A stretch of 64,000 nucleotides of DNA, from contig OY756148.1 in NCBI GenBank assembly GCA_963576785.1, positions 682,001 to 746,000 on the forward strand, given 5' to 3'. A program made the translations under genes and the position numbers. Source of the DNA: Chlorophyllum brunneum. Taxonomy: Eukaryota > Basidiomycota > Agaricomycetes > Agaricales > Agaricaceae. The notes under the pieces were generated by a model, which saw only the letters and a list, made by a program, of their open reading frames with translations, searched no databases and was not told the origin of the DNA. Shown here one piece after another: positions 33,080-44,380 of the stretch (within the stretch, counting starts at the first letter, position 1; each line of letters begins with the position of its first letter).

Positions 33080-35200
33080 ATGGTTAGTTCTACAAAGGAT
33101 GCAAGTTTAGAGCGTCTTCCCACAAAGGAAGATTCTTCCTCCGAAATTGAACCCGTATCGAAACAAAGAATCATCACAGCCGCTGAAAAGCGAGCCGTGC
33201 GCAAACTGGACTATTCAATTATTCCCGTAATGACAATGTTCTACCTTCTATCCTTCTTGGTGATTATCTTCGCGAGTCCTTTGAGCCTCCAAAAATGTGC
33301 TGATTCTCAGGAAAAATAGGATCGAGCTAATATTGGTGAGAATCTTAATGCAAATCACCTGCGTTTTGTGTTTTGATCAGATCCTAGGCAATGCTCGTGT
33401 TGCTGGCTTGCAGAACAACTTGGGGCTTACGGATCACCAATACCAAGTTTGCATCACGGTCTTATATGTGTAAGTACCATCTCCGCACGCATATACCCCA
33501 TTGCTGATAACCATTTCAAGCCCTTACATCGCTGCCGAACTGCCCTCTAACCTACTTCTACGATGGGTTGGACCACGTCACCTCATGCCGACGCTACTTA
33601 CAGCCTGGGGCGTTATTGTGACTTTGCAAGGTAATCATCTCCAAGCCTGAGTAGTTGAGATACTGACGTACTATCTCAAGGCGTCGTCTCCTCTTATGCT
33701 GGCCTCGTGGCTGTACGCGCTATTCTAGGGCTCGTTGAAGGACCCATGTTCCCTGGAATTGTGCTCTATCTGTCTGGCTTCTATACCCGCAGAGATCTAT
33801 CACTTCGGTCAGCAGTAATCCATGTCGTTTCGACTCGTCTACTTAACAAACCTATTTTCAGCATCGCCCTGTTCTTCTCAGCAGCATCAGTGAGCATTCC
33901 TTTACTCCCTGATTTCCTTCAGCAGCCCTAATTGAATTCCAGCTTTCAGGCGCATTTTCCGGTCTATTAGCAGCTGCGATTCAAAATATGGACGGAATAG
34001 GCGGTAGACCAGGTTGGGCTTGGATTTTCATCCTAGTAAATGCTTCTTTTTTCACAACCTAACAACCCATACTCAAATCACACTTCAACAGGAAGGCCTC
34101 TTCTCAATCCTAATGGGCATCCTCGGTTTCTTCCTCGTCCCCTCCACACCTCAAGATTCCAAATTCCTCACCCAACCCGAAAAAGATTTAATCAAACTCC
34201 GTCTCGAACACGATCGTCCATCCATAACACCCAACATCCCCTCCGACAAATTCTCTATTCAAGAAATCTTCCGTTCACTCACTTCCATTCATGTCATTTT
34301 ACTTTTCGTTATACTTTTTATGGCTGGTGCGGTACTTTATGGTTTGGCGTTGTTTTTACCTTCGATTGTGAATCAGTTGGGATTCAGTCCTGTTCAAAGT
34401 CAGTTATTGAGTGTAGGACCGTTCGCTGCTGGTTTTTTTGGTGAGTGCTTGGTTTATGGTTTAATCTCACCTCACGGCTGATGATCATCCATGAAAAAAA
34501 TAAATAACAGTTACCTTCATCTCAGCATACCTTTCCGACCAATACCAAAATCGTTCTCTTCCAATCATGTTACTCTCATGTCTCTCAGTAGCCGGTTTCG
34601 CATTATACCTCAGTACGTCCACCAGCTTCTCACCAATCTAATTAACCACACAAAAATAAAAATAAAAACAGGAACAACCAACAAATTCGCAGCATATGGT
34701 TCACTCTTCCTCACCGTCCCCGGTGTATACGCGGCTGCACCTATTCTCTCTGCATGGATGGCCAACAACTCGGAACCATATTATCGACGTGCGACAAGTA
34801 TCGCGTTTGCTTTCATTGCGACAAATTCCGTACGTCGCTCGACTTGTTCGATACTTGATGCCTGAACGACCGCAATTTGATTTACTGCAGGGAGGAATTC
34901 TCAGTACTTGGCGCTTTCCAACCAACGAGGGACCCAAGTTTACTAAAACAATGATTATGAACGTAGTTTTGTGAGTGTTACAGAGCGTATTAACCCTATT
35001 TACTCACTTTGTTCAGCTCGGTCCTCACGATTGTTCTGTCCTTCGTTAACGTTTTGGTGCTCCGGTACAAGAATCAACGAAAGCGACGACTTCGAGACGA
35101 ATTGCTTGCTCCGTACGAAAACGAGAAAGATCAGGATGCCCCATTGCGGGCTTGGATTGAATTAGGAGACAAGCATCCCGACTTTATATACTCCTTCTAG
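33080..35200 (+). CDS. MFS transporter, anion:cation symporter (Dal5/Tna1-like), paralogue 2
   Basis: Same family as the neighbour at 29.8-31.8 kb. Exon 1 (33080-33259) ends LLSFL. A 16-nt exon at 33320-33335 encodes DRANI, and the next exon starts at 33388 with the GNARVAGLQNNLGL block. Further motifs are AILGLVEGPMFPGIVLYLSG, FYTRRDLSLR, GGRPGWAWIFILEGL, FLVPSTPQDSKFLT, IVNQLGFSPVQSQLLSVGPF, LSDQYQNRSLPIML, SAWMANNSEPYYRRATSIA and ELGDKHPDFIYSF. The N-terminus is hydrophilic with acidic and basic runs, as usual for cytosolic ends. The stop is at 35198-35200. About ten exons; the intron phases I checked keep one open frame. It is probably a plasma-membrane importer of an organic acid or vitamin-like compound; the substrate cannot be read from sequence. 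Confidence 0.85.
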
Positions 35201-35421
35201 AACTTAGTCACGCCAATGTAATGAGTCCCCGAAAACCTCGTCGAGAGACAAAAAGAGCAGTTACAAGGTTAAATGTAAATAAATGCGGGTATGGAATCGC
35301 TGCGTATGCTATTAATGTCTGCTCTCTACGATACCACTGCGTAGTCTTTTGTGGCATCCTCCTCAGACGCCTGGAGGCCTCGTATCCGCGAAGCGCTGCG
35401 AGTATAATCAAGTTTATAAAT

Positions 35422-37874
35422 TTACAACTCGTCGTGATCGTGACCCAAATCTTCGTCATCATCAGCGGAGTCGGCGCCACCAGAGTAGAGCTTCGTAGTG
35501 ATAGGATTAACAACACCTTGAACCTCTGCGAAAGGGATCAGTAATGGAGATGGGTACAAGAACGCGCAAACACTCACCAGCCAACTTTTCCTCAAGGTCC
35601 TCGACACTGGCACTAGAGCCATTTTCGTCGATCCACTCAGTAACGTCCTTGACAGCATCCAAAATAGTCTTCTTGTCGTCGTCATCGAGCTTGCTACCAA
35701 GTCCCTCAGAGTCAGCGACTTGGTTCTTGAGACCGTAAACGAAAGATGAGAGCGAGTTGAGGGCTTCAATCCTCTTGCGTTGAGCCTCATCCTCTGCGGC
35801 GAATTTCTCAGCGTCGGCGACCATACGGTCAATCTCCTCCTGGGAGAGACGACCCTTCTCGTTCTTGATGGTGATGGCCTCGGATTTACCACTGCGAGAG
35901 TAATGAGAAATTGAACGGACTGATATCATGAATAGACACTTACGTTCCCTTATCCGCAGCGGAGACTTTCATGATACCGTTGGCATCGATCTCGAAGGTG
36001 ACCTCAATCTGAGGGACGCCACGAGGAGCGGGAGGAATACCAGTGAGCTCGAACTTGCCAAGGAGGTTGTTGTCCTTTGTAAGGGAACGTTCACCCTCGA
36101 AGACCTGGATGAGGACAGTGGGCTGGTTGTCGGCGGCGGTAGAGAAGATTTGGCTCTTCTTGGTGGGGATGACAGTGTTACGGGGAATGAGCTTGGTGAA
36201 AACACCACCAGTGGTCTCAATACCAAGAGTGAGGGGGTTGACATCGACGAGAACGACATCAGCTGTTCCCTCAGCACCAGAGAGGATACCACCTTGAACA
36301 GCAGCACCATAGGCGACGGCCTCATCAGGGTTAATTCCCTTCGAGGGCTCCCTTCCGTTGAAGAACTCTTTGAGGAGTTGTTGGACTTTAGGGATACGAG
36401 TAGAACCACCAACGAGAACAACCTTTGGAAGGTGATCAGTCGCTGAGCAAAAATGTGAGGAATGGAATTGCATACCTCATCAATATCCTCCTTCTTGACA
36501 TTAGCATCCTTGAGCACCTGTTCGACGGGCTTCATGGTCTTGCGGAAAAGATCCATGTTGAGTTCTTCGAACTTGGCGCGAGTGAGGGTCTCCGAGAAGT
36601 CATTACCGTCTTCAAAAGACTCGATTTCAATGCGGGTGGATTGTTGGCTGGAAAGGGTCCTCTTGGCCTTTTCGACCTCGCGCTTCAGTTTACCCAAGGC
36701 GCGAAGGTTCTTGCTAACGTCGGTACCGGTCTTCTTCTTGTAGCTCTTGACGAGGTAGTCAATGACACGGTTGTCGAAATCTTCACCACCGAGATGGGTA
36801 TCACCAGCGGTAGCCAAAACCTCGAAAACGCCATCGTCGATGGAGAGCAAGGAGACATCGAATGTACCACCACCGAGATCGTAGACGATGATCTGAGATT
36901 CTCCACCCTTCTTGTTAAGACCATAGGCGATAGCGGCTGCAGTGGGCTCGTTGATGATGCGGAGGACCGTGAGACCGGCGATAGTACCGGCATCCTTAGT
37001 GGCTTGACGCTGGGCGTCATTGAAGTCTAATTAAAGAAATGGTCACCTGACAGCCGGGGAAAAAATTATGGCAAGGACACGTACAGGCAGGAACGGTGAC
37101 GACGGCGTGAGTGACCTTGTGTCCGAGGTAAGCCTCAGCGGTTTCCTTCATCTTGCCGAGAACCATGGCGGAGATTTCCTCAGGAGTGAAAGAACGGTCT
37201 TCGCCCTTGTGCTGGACAACGACAGCGGGCTTTCCATTCTTCTCAGTGACCTTGAAAGGCCAGTGCTTGACGTCGCGCTTGAGCTCGGGATCATCCACCT
37301 TACGTCCAATGAGACGCTTGGCGTCGAAAACAGTGTTGGTGGGGTTGGAGTGGAAGGCATTCTTGGCAGAGTCACCAACACTAGAAAATAATGAGCGTCT
37401 GGTGGTAAAATTTGAAGGATGGCACGCACAGTCGTTCCTCATCAGTAAAGCTGACCCATGACGGAGTGATACGGTGACCCTGGTCGTTGGCGATAATTTC
37501 TACACGACCACCACGCTGGACACTGCAGAAGAGGGTAAGGAGATGACGACAGGCAAGTGAAACGTGGCACATACCCAACGCAAGAATAACTGTATGCCAG
37601 CAAGGTCAGTCAACGTCAGCTTAAACTAGTTAGGGGGGTTTGCATACGTTGTACCAAGATCTGTAGAACGAGTGTCAGACTACCTGCGCAGGTGTATATG
37701 GACGTAGCACATACCAATACCAATGACAGTGCCGTATTCTGGGTGGACCTCCTCTGCGCGGACTGCGGGTGGGCAGAGACAGAGGATGGCGAGGACGGCG
37801 AGGAAGAGAATGGAGAGGGAGGAGAGGAGCCTCCTGGAGTGAGTGCGCGTCGGACGACGGGCAGAGGAAGACAT
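35422..37874 (-). CDS. KAR2: ER chaperone BiP (HSP70 family) with HDEL signal
   Basis: The HSP70 of the endoplasmic reticulum lumen; it folds secretory proteins and drives translocation and the unfolded-protein response. Exon 1 (37874-37715) encodes a signal peptide ([20 protein letters not shown]) and EYGTVIGI. Two tiny exons follow, 37660-37648 (13 nt) and 37589-37575 (15 nt), which together give DLGTTYSCVG, phosphate loop 1. The rest carries [98 protein letters not shown], and an [14 protein letters not shown] lid end. The final four residues HDEL are the ER retrieval signal. Length, about 670 residues, is normal. It is divergent from NAA30 with a gap of about 320 bp. Expression is likely strong and stress-induced, though no element was verified. 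Confidence 0.95.
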
Positions 37875-38193
37875 TGTAGTCGGGGTTCAAGGGACTTGGC
37901 GAGATTGCGGACAGGCGCGGCCTATTTATTTGGGATATTCCATGACGTGTCACTTGGTACGTGGCCAGTCACATGACCTCCTCCCGACCAGCCACTCTCC
38001 AGACGTGGCATTCCCTCGCCCATCTATTACTCCGAGCTGTCCAGGCTGTGCCACGCTTGCGTGTTCGAGCTGCGACACGAGTGGGCTGCTGTGTTTCACT
38101 CAATAATAAATGAGCGCGTCAGGCTGTGACGGGGCTGGTCACACAGGCTTCAGCGTCACTCGGTTCCCCTTGCGCTCTCACATCGACCATCCC

Positions 38194-39116
38194 ATGGCAT
38201 CCCCACAGATAATTTACCGCCAATACACCGGCGAGTGCGATCTGCCCCACATCATGGCCCTGGTCCAAAACGAACTCAGCGAACCTTACGTCATCTACAC
38301 CTTCCGCTACTTTCTCCATCAGTGGTCAGTAGCGCCAATCGCCTTCTGGTCGTGTGCCCACATCCACTCACTCTCTCAACCCACCCCACAGGCCACACCT
38401 CTCGTTTCTGGTACGTCGCCGCTCTCACTTGCTGCTACACTCGTCCCAACACCCTTGTCCCAGGCTTATCCCAGCGAACCACCCAATTCAGATCCGATAG
38501 GCGTCATTGTCTGCAAGCAGAGCATGCACCGCAACAACTCCAACCGTGGATACATCGCTATGCTCAGCGTCGACAAAAACTGGCGCAAACGCGGCATAGG
38601 TTCGTCCACCTTTCCCCCCTCCTTTCTATCCTCACCGGACATCTTACAGATGAACGGGGAAATCCATCAACTTTGGTGCGGTCTCTCTTGTTTCCTTTTC
38701 CCTCCTTTTTTAGCTAGTGCCCTCGTTCGTAATTCAATTCAAGCTATGAAAGAAGACGGTGTCGAAGAGGTCCGTTATGTCTCTCCTGTCACATCAACAA
38801 CGTCCACTCAAACGCCACTCCCTCCTTCAATCAGATTGTCCTGGAAACCGAATACGACAACTACGCCGCTCTGTCACTCTACGAATCTCTAGGTTTCATT
38901 CGCGAAAAGCGCCTCTATCGTTTCTACCTCAACGGGAAGGATGCTTTCAGGCTAGTCCTCGCCATCCCCCCATCAGATTCAGAGGACAATTCGGACACTT
39001 CCTCCAGCTCCTCTCTTTCTAAGCCTTCCCGTCTCCGATGTCCTCCTTATCGTGCCATCAAGGTGATACCCTACTCTGATGATGAAGATGATGACGACTA
39101 CGTCTCATCCCGATAA
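38194..39116 (+). CDS. NAA30: N-alpha-acetyltransferase 30, catalytic subunit of NatC
   Basis: Five exons, 38194-38324, 38392-38410 (19 nt), 38464-38599, 38714-38769 and 38835-39116, sum to 624 nt and give 207 residues in one frame. The GNAT enzyme acetylates protein N-termini that begin Met-Leu, Met-Ile, Met-Phe or Met-Trp, as part of NatC on the ribosome. Typical blocks are [74 protein letters not shown] (acetyl-CoA motif RxxGIA) and [20 protein letters not shown]. The C-terminal 60 residues form a Ser/Asp-rich tail that is not part of the core. A 5' fragment of this gene lies at 29.2-29.5 kb, and its 3' flank recurs at about 43.9 kb. Confidence 0.93.
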
Positions 39117-39332
39117 TCGCTAATCGCTTCCCTTACCCGGTCGTGTATGAGCATACGTTGATGATGCCCTATAATTTCCCCTCTTCCAGTCATAACAACT
39201 TTTGCTAATATACCTTCGTTCCAATTGCGCTTTGGCGTAGATGCTGTTACCTGTACTTTTACTGTGTTGTACATCATGTTCATAGTCCCCGAATACCACA
39301 ACTCTTGGCCCTTACTTCACTAAAAGACGTTC

Positions 39333-41148
39333 TCAGCAACTAGATGTCTCGTTCTCCTGCGTTGTCATCTGTCGAAACTGCAAAGTTGAGTGGGCCTGTC
39401 GTGAAGCCGGAGACTCAGTCAGCTTCCTGTCAGCGTCACGAAGGTTAAGAATCAGTCGTGTGCCCTGGATCATGAGGTTATAACACGGTCATTTGACTGT
39501 AGAGGGATGACTATACCATGAGATAGTATGCTACGGCAAGGCATCTTGGATTGAGGTGAATAGGGACATACACGTGTCCAGTAAATAATCACTCACACAC
39601 TCCAGTCGATCTCACCCAAGTTTATTGAATACACTGTGGCTTCATTGATTAAGATCGACGCAGCATTAAGAACCGTGAATGCTATATAAACGTTAGCATT
39701 TTAACAAGTCTTTGTTGTCTTTGCTTACATAGGAGTCTGAAATTGACAGTGAATTAGTTGTGATGTGAATATATAGGCTAGTGCTCACGGAATCAAGAAT
39801 AATGTCCCATCACGGTAGAAAACGTATATAATCGGCTGAAGTCTGCTCATCTGTGACAAAATCTCATAAACGGACTGGCCCATAGATGCGGATTGTCGGA
39901 ACATTGCCACAAGTTTGATAAACATCAGAGCGAATTCGACACTTGTAGAGAATAATCGAGTCACACTGTATTAATTCATCAAGTTCAACTTCTAGACGAG
40001 GAGGAAGAAGTAGGACTGACATGAGTGTTACACCCATTGCGAAATTTAGATGTGATGTGGCTTGTACGAAACAACCATAAAGTGGGAATGTGTCAATGAT
40101 GCTGTCATGACTACTGACGATGGCAAATGCTAGGCCAGTCTGGTGCCATTATAATGGGTAAGGTGGCGGAAGAGAGTAATGTAGACTTACTGAAATTTCC
40201 GCTTAGTCGACAAGAGTCATGTCAGCAGTCTGTTTCTCCTATAGAACTCGAGGCACTTACCAATTGTAAGAGAATATAAGATGATTGTTACTACCCATTT
40301 TCTTATTAGGAAAATTCTGAATTTAAGGTGAAAAGAACTCACCAGCAAGATTTTGATTCCACAGTGCTCGAAGGCGCAATACTATCAGAGCCTTCAATGT
40401 CGGTATAAGCAAAACATCCAGGAAACTATGGATAACATTCAGTATATATATTTTATATCGCGATACCGCGTGCCTACATGTTTGCGAGTAATTGATTGCC
40501 AATTACACAACTAATAGAGTGTCAGTAGTGTTTCAGTAAGTGCAAATTCTAAACAGTCGTTAGTCACTCACACCTATCACATCACTGGTAAAAGCTATGA
40601 TCAGAGAGAAAGAGAATAGATCTCACTCGACGTTGGATATAGTTGTGCTGTTGAACTGACATTATGCGTCAGCAACCATCGGCTCAAGAGAAGACGTAAA
40701 TGCACTCACTATAAATAAAGAGCCTGACCGATATGAGCTGCCGTCGTCAATTCAAGTATAAGGTCGGAATGCTAACATTACTTCCAGGACAGTCCACAAG
40801 CGGAGGGAGAAGTAAATAACCCGAACAAGTGTCCATTTTCCACTAGGTTGGGTGGAAAGTGAGAAAACAGTGAGGAAAAGATATTGTTTGGGTCGTACCA
40901 ATACATGTGCTTTACCTGCAGCCTGGTCAGCTGGACTCGCAATCTGTAGTAAAATGTGTACTTCTCGAGGTACCATACGCAAGCTCTCGTAAACCAGCAC
41001 CGCAACCGCAGCAACTAAACGTTCCTGTACGGTCAAAAAGGGCACTAGAAGATACAGAAGACCAGTACATACAGCCAAAATACCCATTGAAATGTGTCAG
41101 GCGAAGGTCTTTGACATAGTCGTCAAGTGTTAGGTCCCATTCAGCCAT
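39333..41148 (-). CDS. DUF6533-type multi-pass membrane protein, copy B
   Basis: Paralogue of A and C. It starts MAEWDLTLDDYVKDLRLTHF, then NGYFG|FAAVAVLVYESLRMVPRE. The 17-nt exon is 40899-40915 (VKHMYC) and leads to GKWTLVRVIYFSLRLW. The loop LIVLRLRALWNQN and the last-exon block GTRLILNLRDADRKLTES follow. The stop is at 39333-39335. The 3' ends of this gene and NAA30 face each other about 215 bp apart. Membrane topology (about seven helices) is inferred from the family. I resolved the ends and several internal joins, not every exon. Function unknown. Confidence 0.62.
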
Positions 41149-41379
41149 TTTTACTTCGAAGTTTGGGTATCGTTCACTGAGTTGCGAAAAGCCGGGCTTT
41201 ATGGGTTGCCCATGTGTCCATTTACAGCTGAAATACCGCCGACACTTGTGTTCTTCAAGTTAGCTTGTTGGTGAGAACTCCCTATTTGGCCAAGATCATG
41301 GGGTAAAGAAGCATCATCACAGTGGCCGCCGCGCCCGCTAAAGTTTTGGTATAGTGATTGAACAAAACAGACATTCCAT

Positions 41380-41520
41380 CATTTCCCAGTGTGTTGATGC
41401 CATCCCTGTGCATCCGGCTTTATCAGGTGTCAGCGCTCAGCTTCTGCATCATAATCATTTCACATGGCTTGGGGAAAGGTGCCGTCATTCCTTTGGTCTG
41501 AGGGTGCAAGTAGCGTCAAT
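41380..41520 (-). pseudogene. Orphan DUF6533-type tail fragment
   Basis: It lies just upstream of copy B and carries the shared words tgtgttgatgc and ggtctgagggtgcaag, seen also in the fragment next to copy A. No open frame of useful length remains. It suggests that the duplicated unit once held a further family member. Confidence 0.4.
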
Positions 41521-41869
41521 GCCTAGCCCATTTTTTACATTACCTACCCAGTCCTCATGGGGACATCCTGTCGGTAAACGGAAAACTGGACGAACTGAAA
41601 AGTCTGCGTTCGGTACACTGGCACTACATCAACGTTGCCGAAGAACAGTATTTCCTTCGCACAATCACCTTTCGCGGTCCAAGAACAGGGTGCTCACCTT
41701 ATTGTAGTGTTTTGTCAAAGCTAGTGGAAGAGATCTCGGTGCCCCGCATTCGTCCCTTCGGCAGATGTAGATCTTGGCCAGTGACCAGTGACTGGATCCC
41801 GGCCTCTGCGGTTATGGTGGGGGTGGGTGGTGGCAATTTGAGTGATAGCGGGATCAATGTAAGTGTATA

Positions 41870-43715
41870 CTAGTCGTTAGATTGGTTCTCTATACTTATC
41901 CTCTGCATGACAATCATATCAAGATTTGATATCTCTCGGGAAGACGCACCGTCTAGCCTTGAGCGCTGAGACTGCAGGGAAGAGACAGGAACTGAAAACC
42001 CTGAGATAAAACTGCTTGAAGATTGGGGGGAGGGGGAAGAAGGGAAGGCCTGTATCCATCCCACCTTTGCATCAATGTGGTCATAGAGTAGAGGCTCATT
42101 TCCTTCAACAGGGTAATATTTTCCAAGTGATCGGAAGTGATTAAACTTGAGTGTTGCTTGAGAAAGCCCGGAGAAGTGAAAGGTCTGCAATTTTGGGCAG
42201 AGTCATGGTCTGTTGGTCTCTTGCTCGACTTCGTCGTCATTGGAACATGATATATGAAACTCGAAACAGCGACTATTAATTAATTCATGCTGCAGGCGAT
42301 CTTATCAAAGTAGAGAATCAACTCATTTGTGGGGGGAAGAGTGAGATAATTAGGGTCTCAATATGTCCTTTCCCAAAAGACTTGTTTCAAATGCCCTGAC
42401 ATGTATTTTCCGAACATTTCATCGAGGTACAGGTGAAGTCATAGCATTATCTGCCATTCCCTTGTACTGCTTTTTTTACTCTTGCAACCTTACACCTCCA
42501 CAGAATATATGGGGCCAACATGCTCTGGCGTTCTAAATAAATCTGCAACATTGGGGATTCAGTACGACACTTTTCATCGCTCATGGCTGGAACACACCAT
42601 ATCCTGACAGTGGTCCTTACGACGCGCCCAGATACGAATCAGTTTTCGAAGTGTTTCTGTGCAGGTTTGTCCTTGTCTTTTAAAACCATTCTGAGTGTAC
42701 AAGGATCCGTTTGAACCAAGAAGTAGCGAATGCTGCCTCGCTTTGCAGGCAAAGACTTCAGCTTGGGGTTGATGTAGTATGAGTTCCCCGAGCACTGCGT
42801 GAGTACATTGAAGATAATTCCCGCCTCCCATTGCTGGTTTCCGGTTGAGCAGAGGCGACGCATTGCATTGTTGCAGTGAATTATGAAAACTAGGTTGATG
42901 AGTGCTGGGTAGTAGAGGGGTTTAGAGTGGCCGGTGGACGAGTCTGTATCAAGACTCGGAAATAGACGTGGAGCGGGTTCGCGGGTCATTGATATGTTGG
43001 GTATAAAAAGAGTTGTTGGAAATGTATCGCCGATAGGTCTTGGACGTTGAAACACTGAGGAAAGAGCCGCCCTTCTTCCATGCTACGCATGGCGGCATGA
43101 AACCGTTGCGGAGAGCAAGGTGGGGGGAGTGGCAAGACAAATTTCAGCAGCGACATGAGGTTCGTGACGCGGAAGACCATTTCTCGCTCATAGTGGACGA
43201 CGATCAACTGATGAAGCTCATGGATGAACTCTGAACTTTGTTCGTATTTTCGATAATGGTTGACTTTCCTTTCCCCTTTCGCGGTTTGGGATTGCTGCTG
43301 TCGACTTCTCTCTCAATGACGAGATACCGTTCGGTAGGGTCAACAAGTCCCCCCTGGCGAGGTGTCCTCTTCACAATTGTCACCATGCACTCGGGCCCAA
43401 AATGTGGCTCTCCACCTTGTACAATGCCCACCCGGGAAACAAACCAGTCAACCGGACCATCAGAGAAGCCGCGATAGTCAAAAATCTAGTCACAACGACA
43501 GGGAAGTCACCGTTGGGTTGTGGGCCGGTATCAGGATCGGGGAAATAAGACAGGGGACCAGCTTCTGGTCGGATTTTGGGCCTTGACGTTGGGTTGATAC
43601 TGTCGATGTTTGGATTGGAATACATGGGGGACAAAGCTGAGTCGCTCTGGTAATAAATAGGCTTAGGTGGCTGTTCTGAGACGTGTGGTGGGTATGACGC
43701 GTCCAGTCTGCTCAC
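41870..43715 (-). CDS. Hypothetical gene or decayed gene, structure unresolved
   Basis: Several minus-strand open stretches have protein-like composition but change frame: SRLDASYPPHVSEQPPKPIY (43.7 kb), VGIVQGGEPHFGPECMVTIV with VDPTERYLVIEREVDSSNPK (43.2-43.4 kb), VFRVTNLMSLLKFVLPLPPP (43.1 kb), and NAMRRLCSTGNQQWEAGIIF (42.8 kb). A further Ser-rich stretch at 41.9-42.2 kb may be its C-terminus. Some frame changes could be short introns; others have no GT..AG option I could find, which suggests decay. I recognise no family. The limits are the outer edges of the open stretches and not a proposed start and stop. Confidence 0.35.
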
Positions 43716-43904
43716 AGCTCAACTTCGAAACAGATTCAAGAACGGACGCGCAAAGGTAGGAGTTCAGTTCACTTGAGTGTGGTGTGCTCGAGGGTCATTT
43801 AGCCCCACCTGGGTGGATGGGCCGCTAGTAACCCGATCTCTCTCGCAACAGGTTCTGTCCCAAGAGTACCTAATGGACCTTTTGTCGCCTTCAGATACCC
43901 TACA

Positions 43905-44115
43905 TTTCATCCAGCTAATCGCTAATTGCTTCCCTTACTTGGTCTCTGCGTGCACACTCAGTGATGCCCAAATACCTCCTTCTATTTGTAATCATAACTG
44001 ATCCTTTTTAATCTCCAAATGCACTCAGGTATCACGACTACTCTCACTATGTACATCGCATTCATACCCCCCATATACCACCTCCCTTGAGCAAAATCTT
44101 CACTGAGACATTCTC
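43905..44115 (+). repeat. Second copy of the NAA30 3' flank
   Basis: taatcgctaattgcttccct and the following bases match the DNA just after the NAA30 stop codon at 39115. Further shared words (gatgccc, then cttcactgagacattctcag against cttcactaaaagacgttctc) continue up to the 3' end of the next DUF6533 gene in both places. The unit [NAA30 3' end plus DUF6533 gene] has therefore been duplicated in direct orientation about 4.8 kb apart. Confidence 0.65.
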
Positions 44116-44380
44116 AGAACTTCGGACTCAATGTTTACTATACATATATCTCAGGGCCCGGCCCGGTATTGCCCAAACCACTTGGCTAGGCCACCCAATG
44201 TCAGAATTGATAGTGCGCCATTCCTTGAGCTACGCCTCATGGCATGTGAGAACCTGTCATTCCACCCTAGCATTAATAGTACAAACTAGCAAACAAGTTG
44301 CTTTTGGATCCTACCGGAATACCAAAAACATTCATAGAGAGATTAGTCAATGGGTAGCAGGCATTTTTGGTGCCACATTA

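Noticed and set aside
35928..36446. 172-codon plus-strand open frame
   Set aside because: It is the antisense shadow of BiP; same reason.
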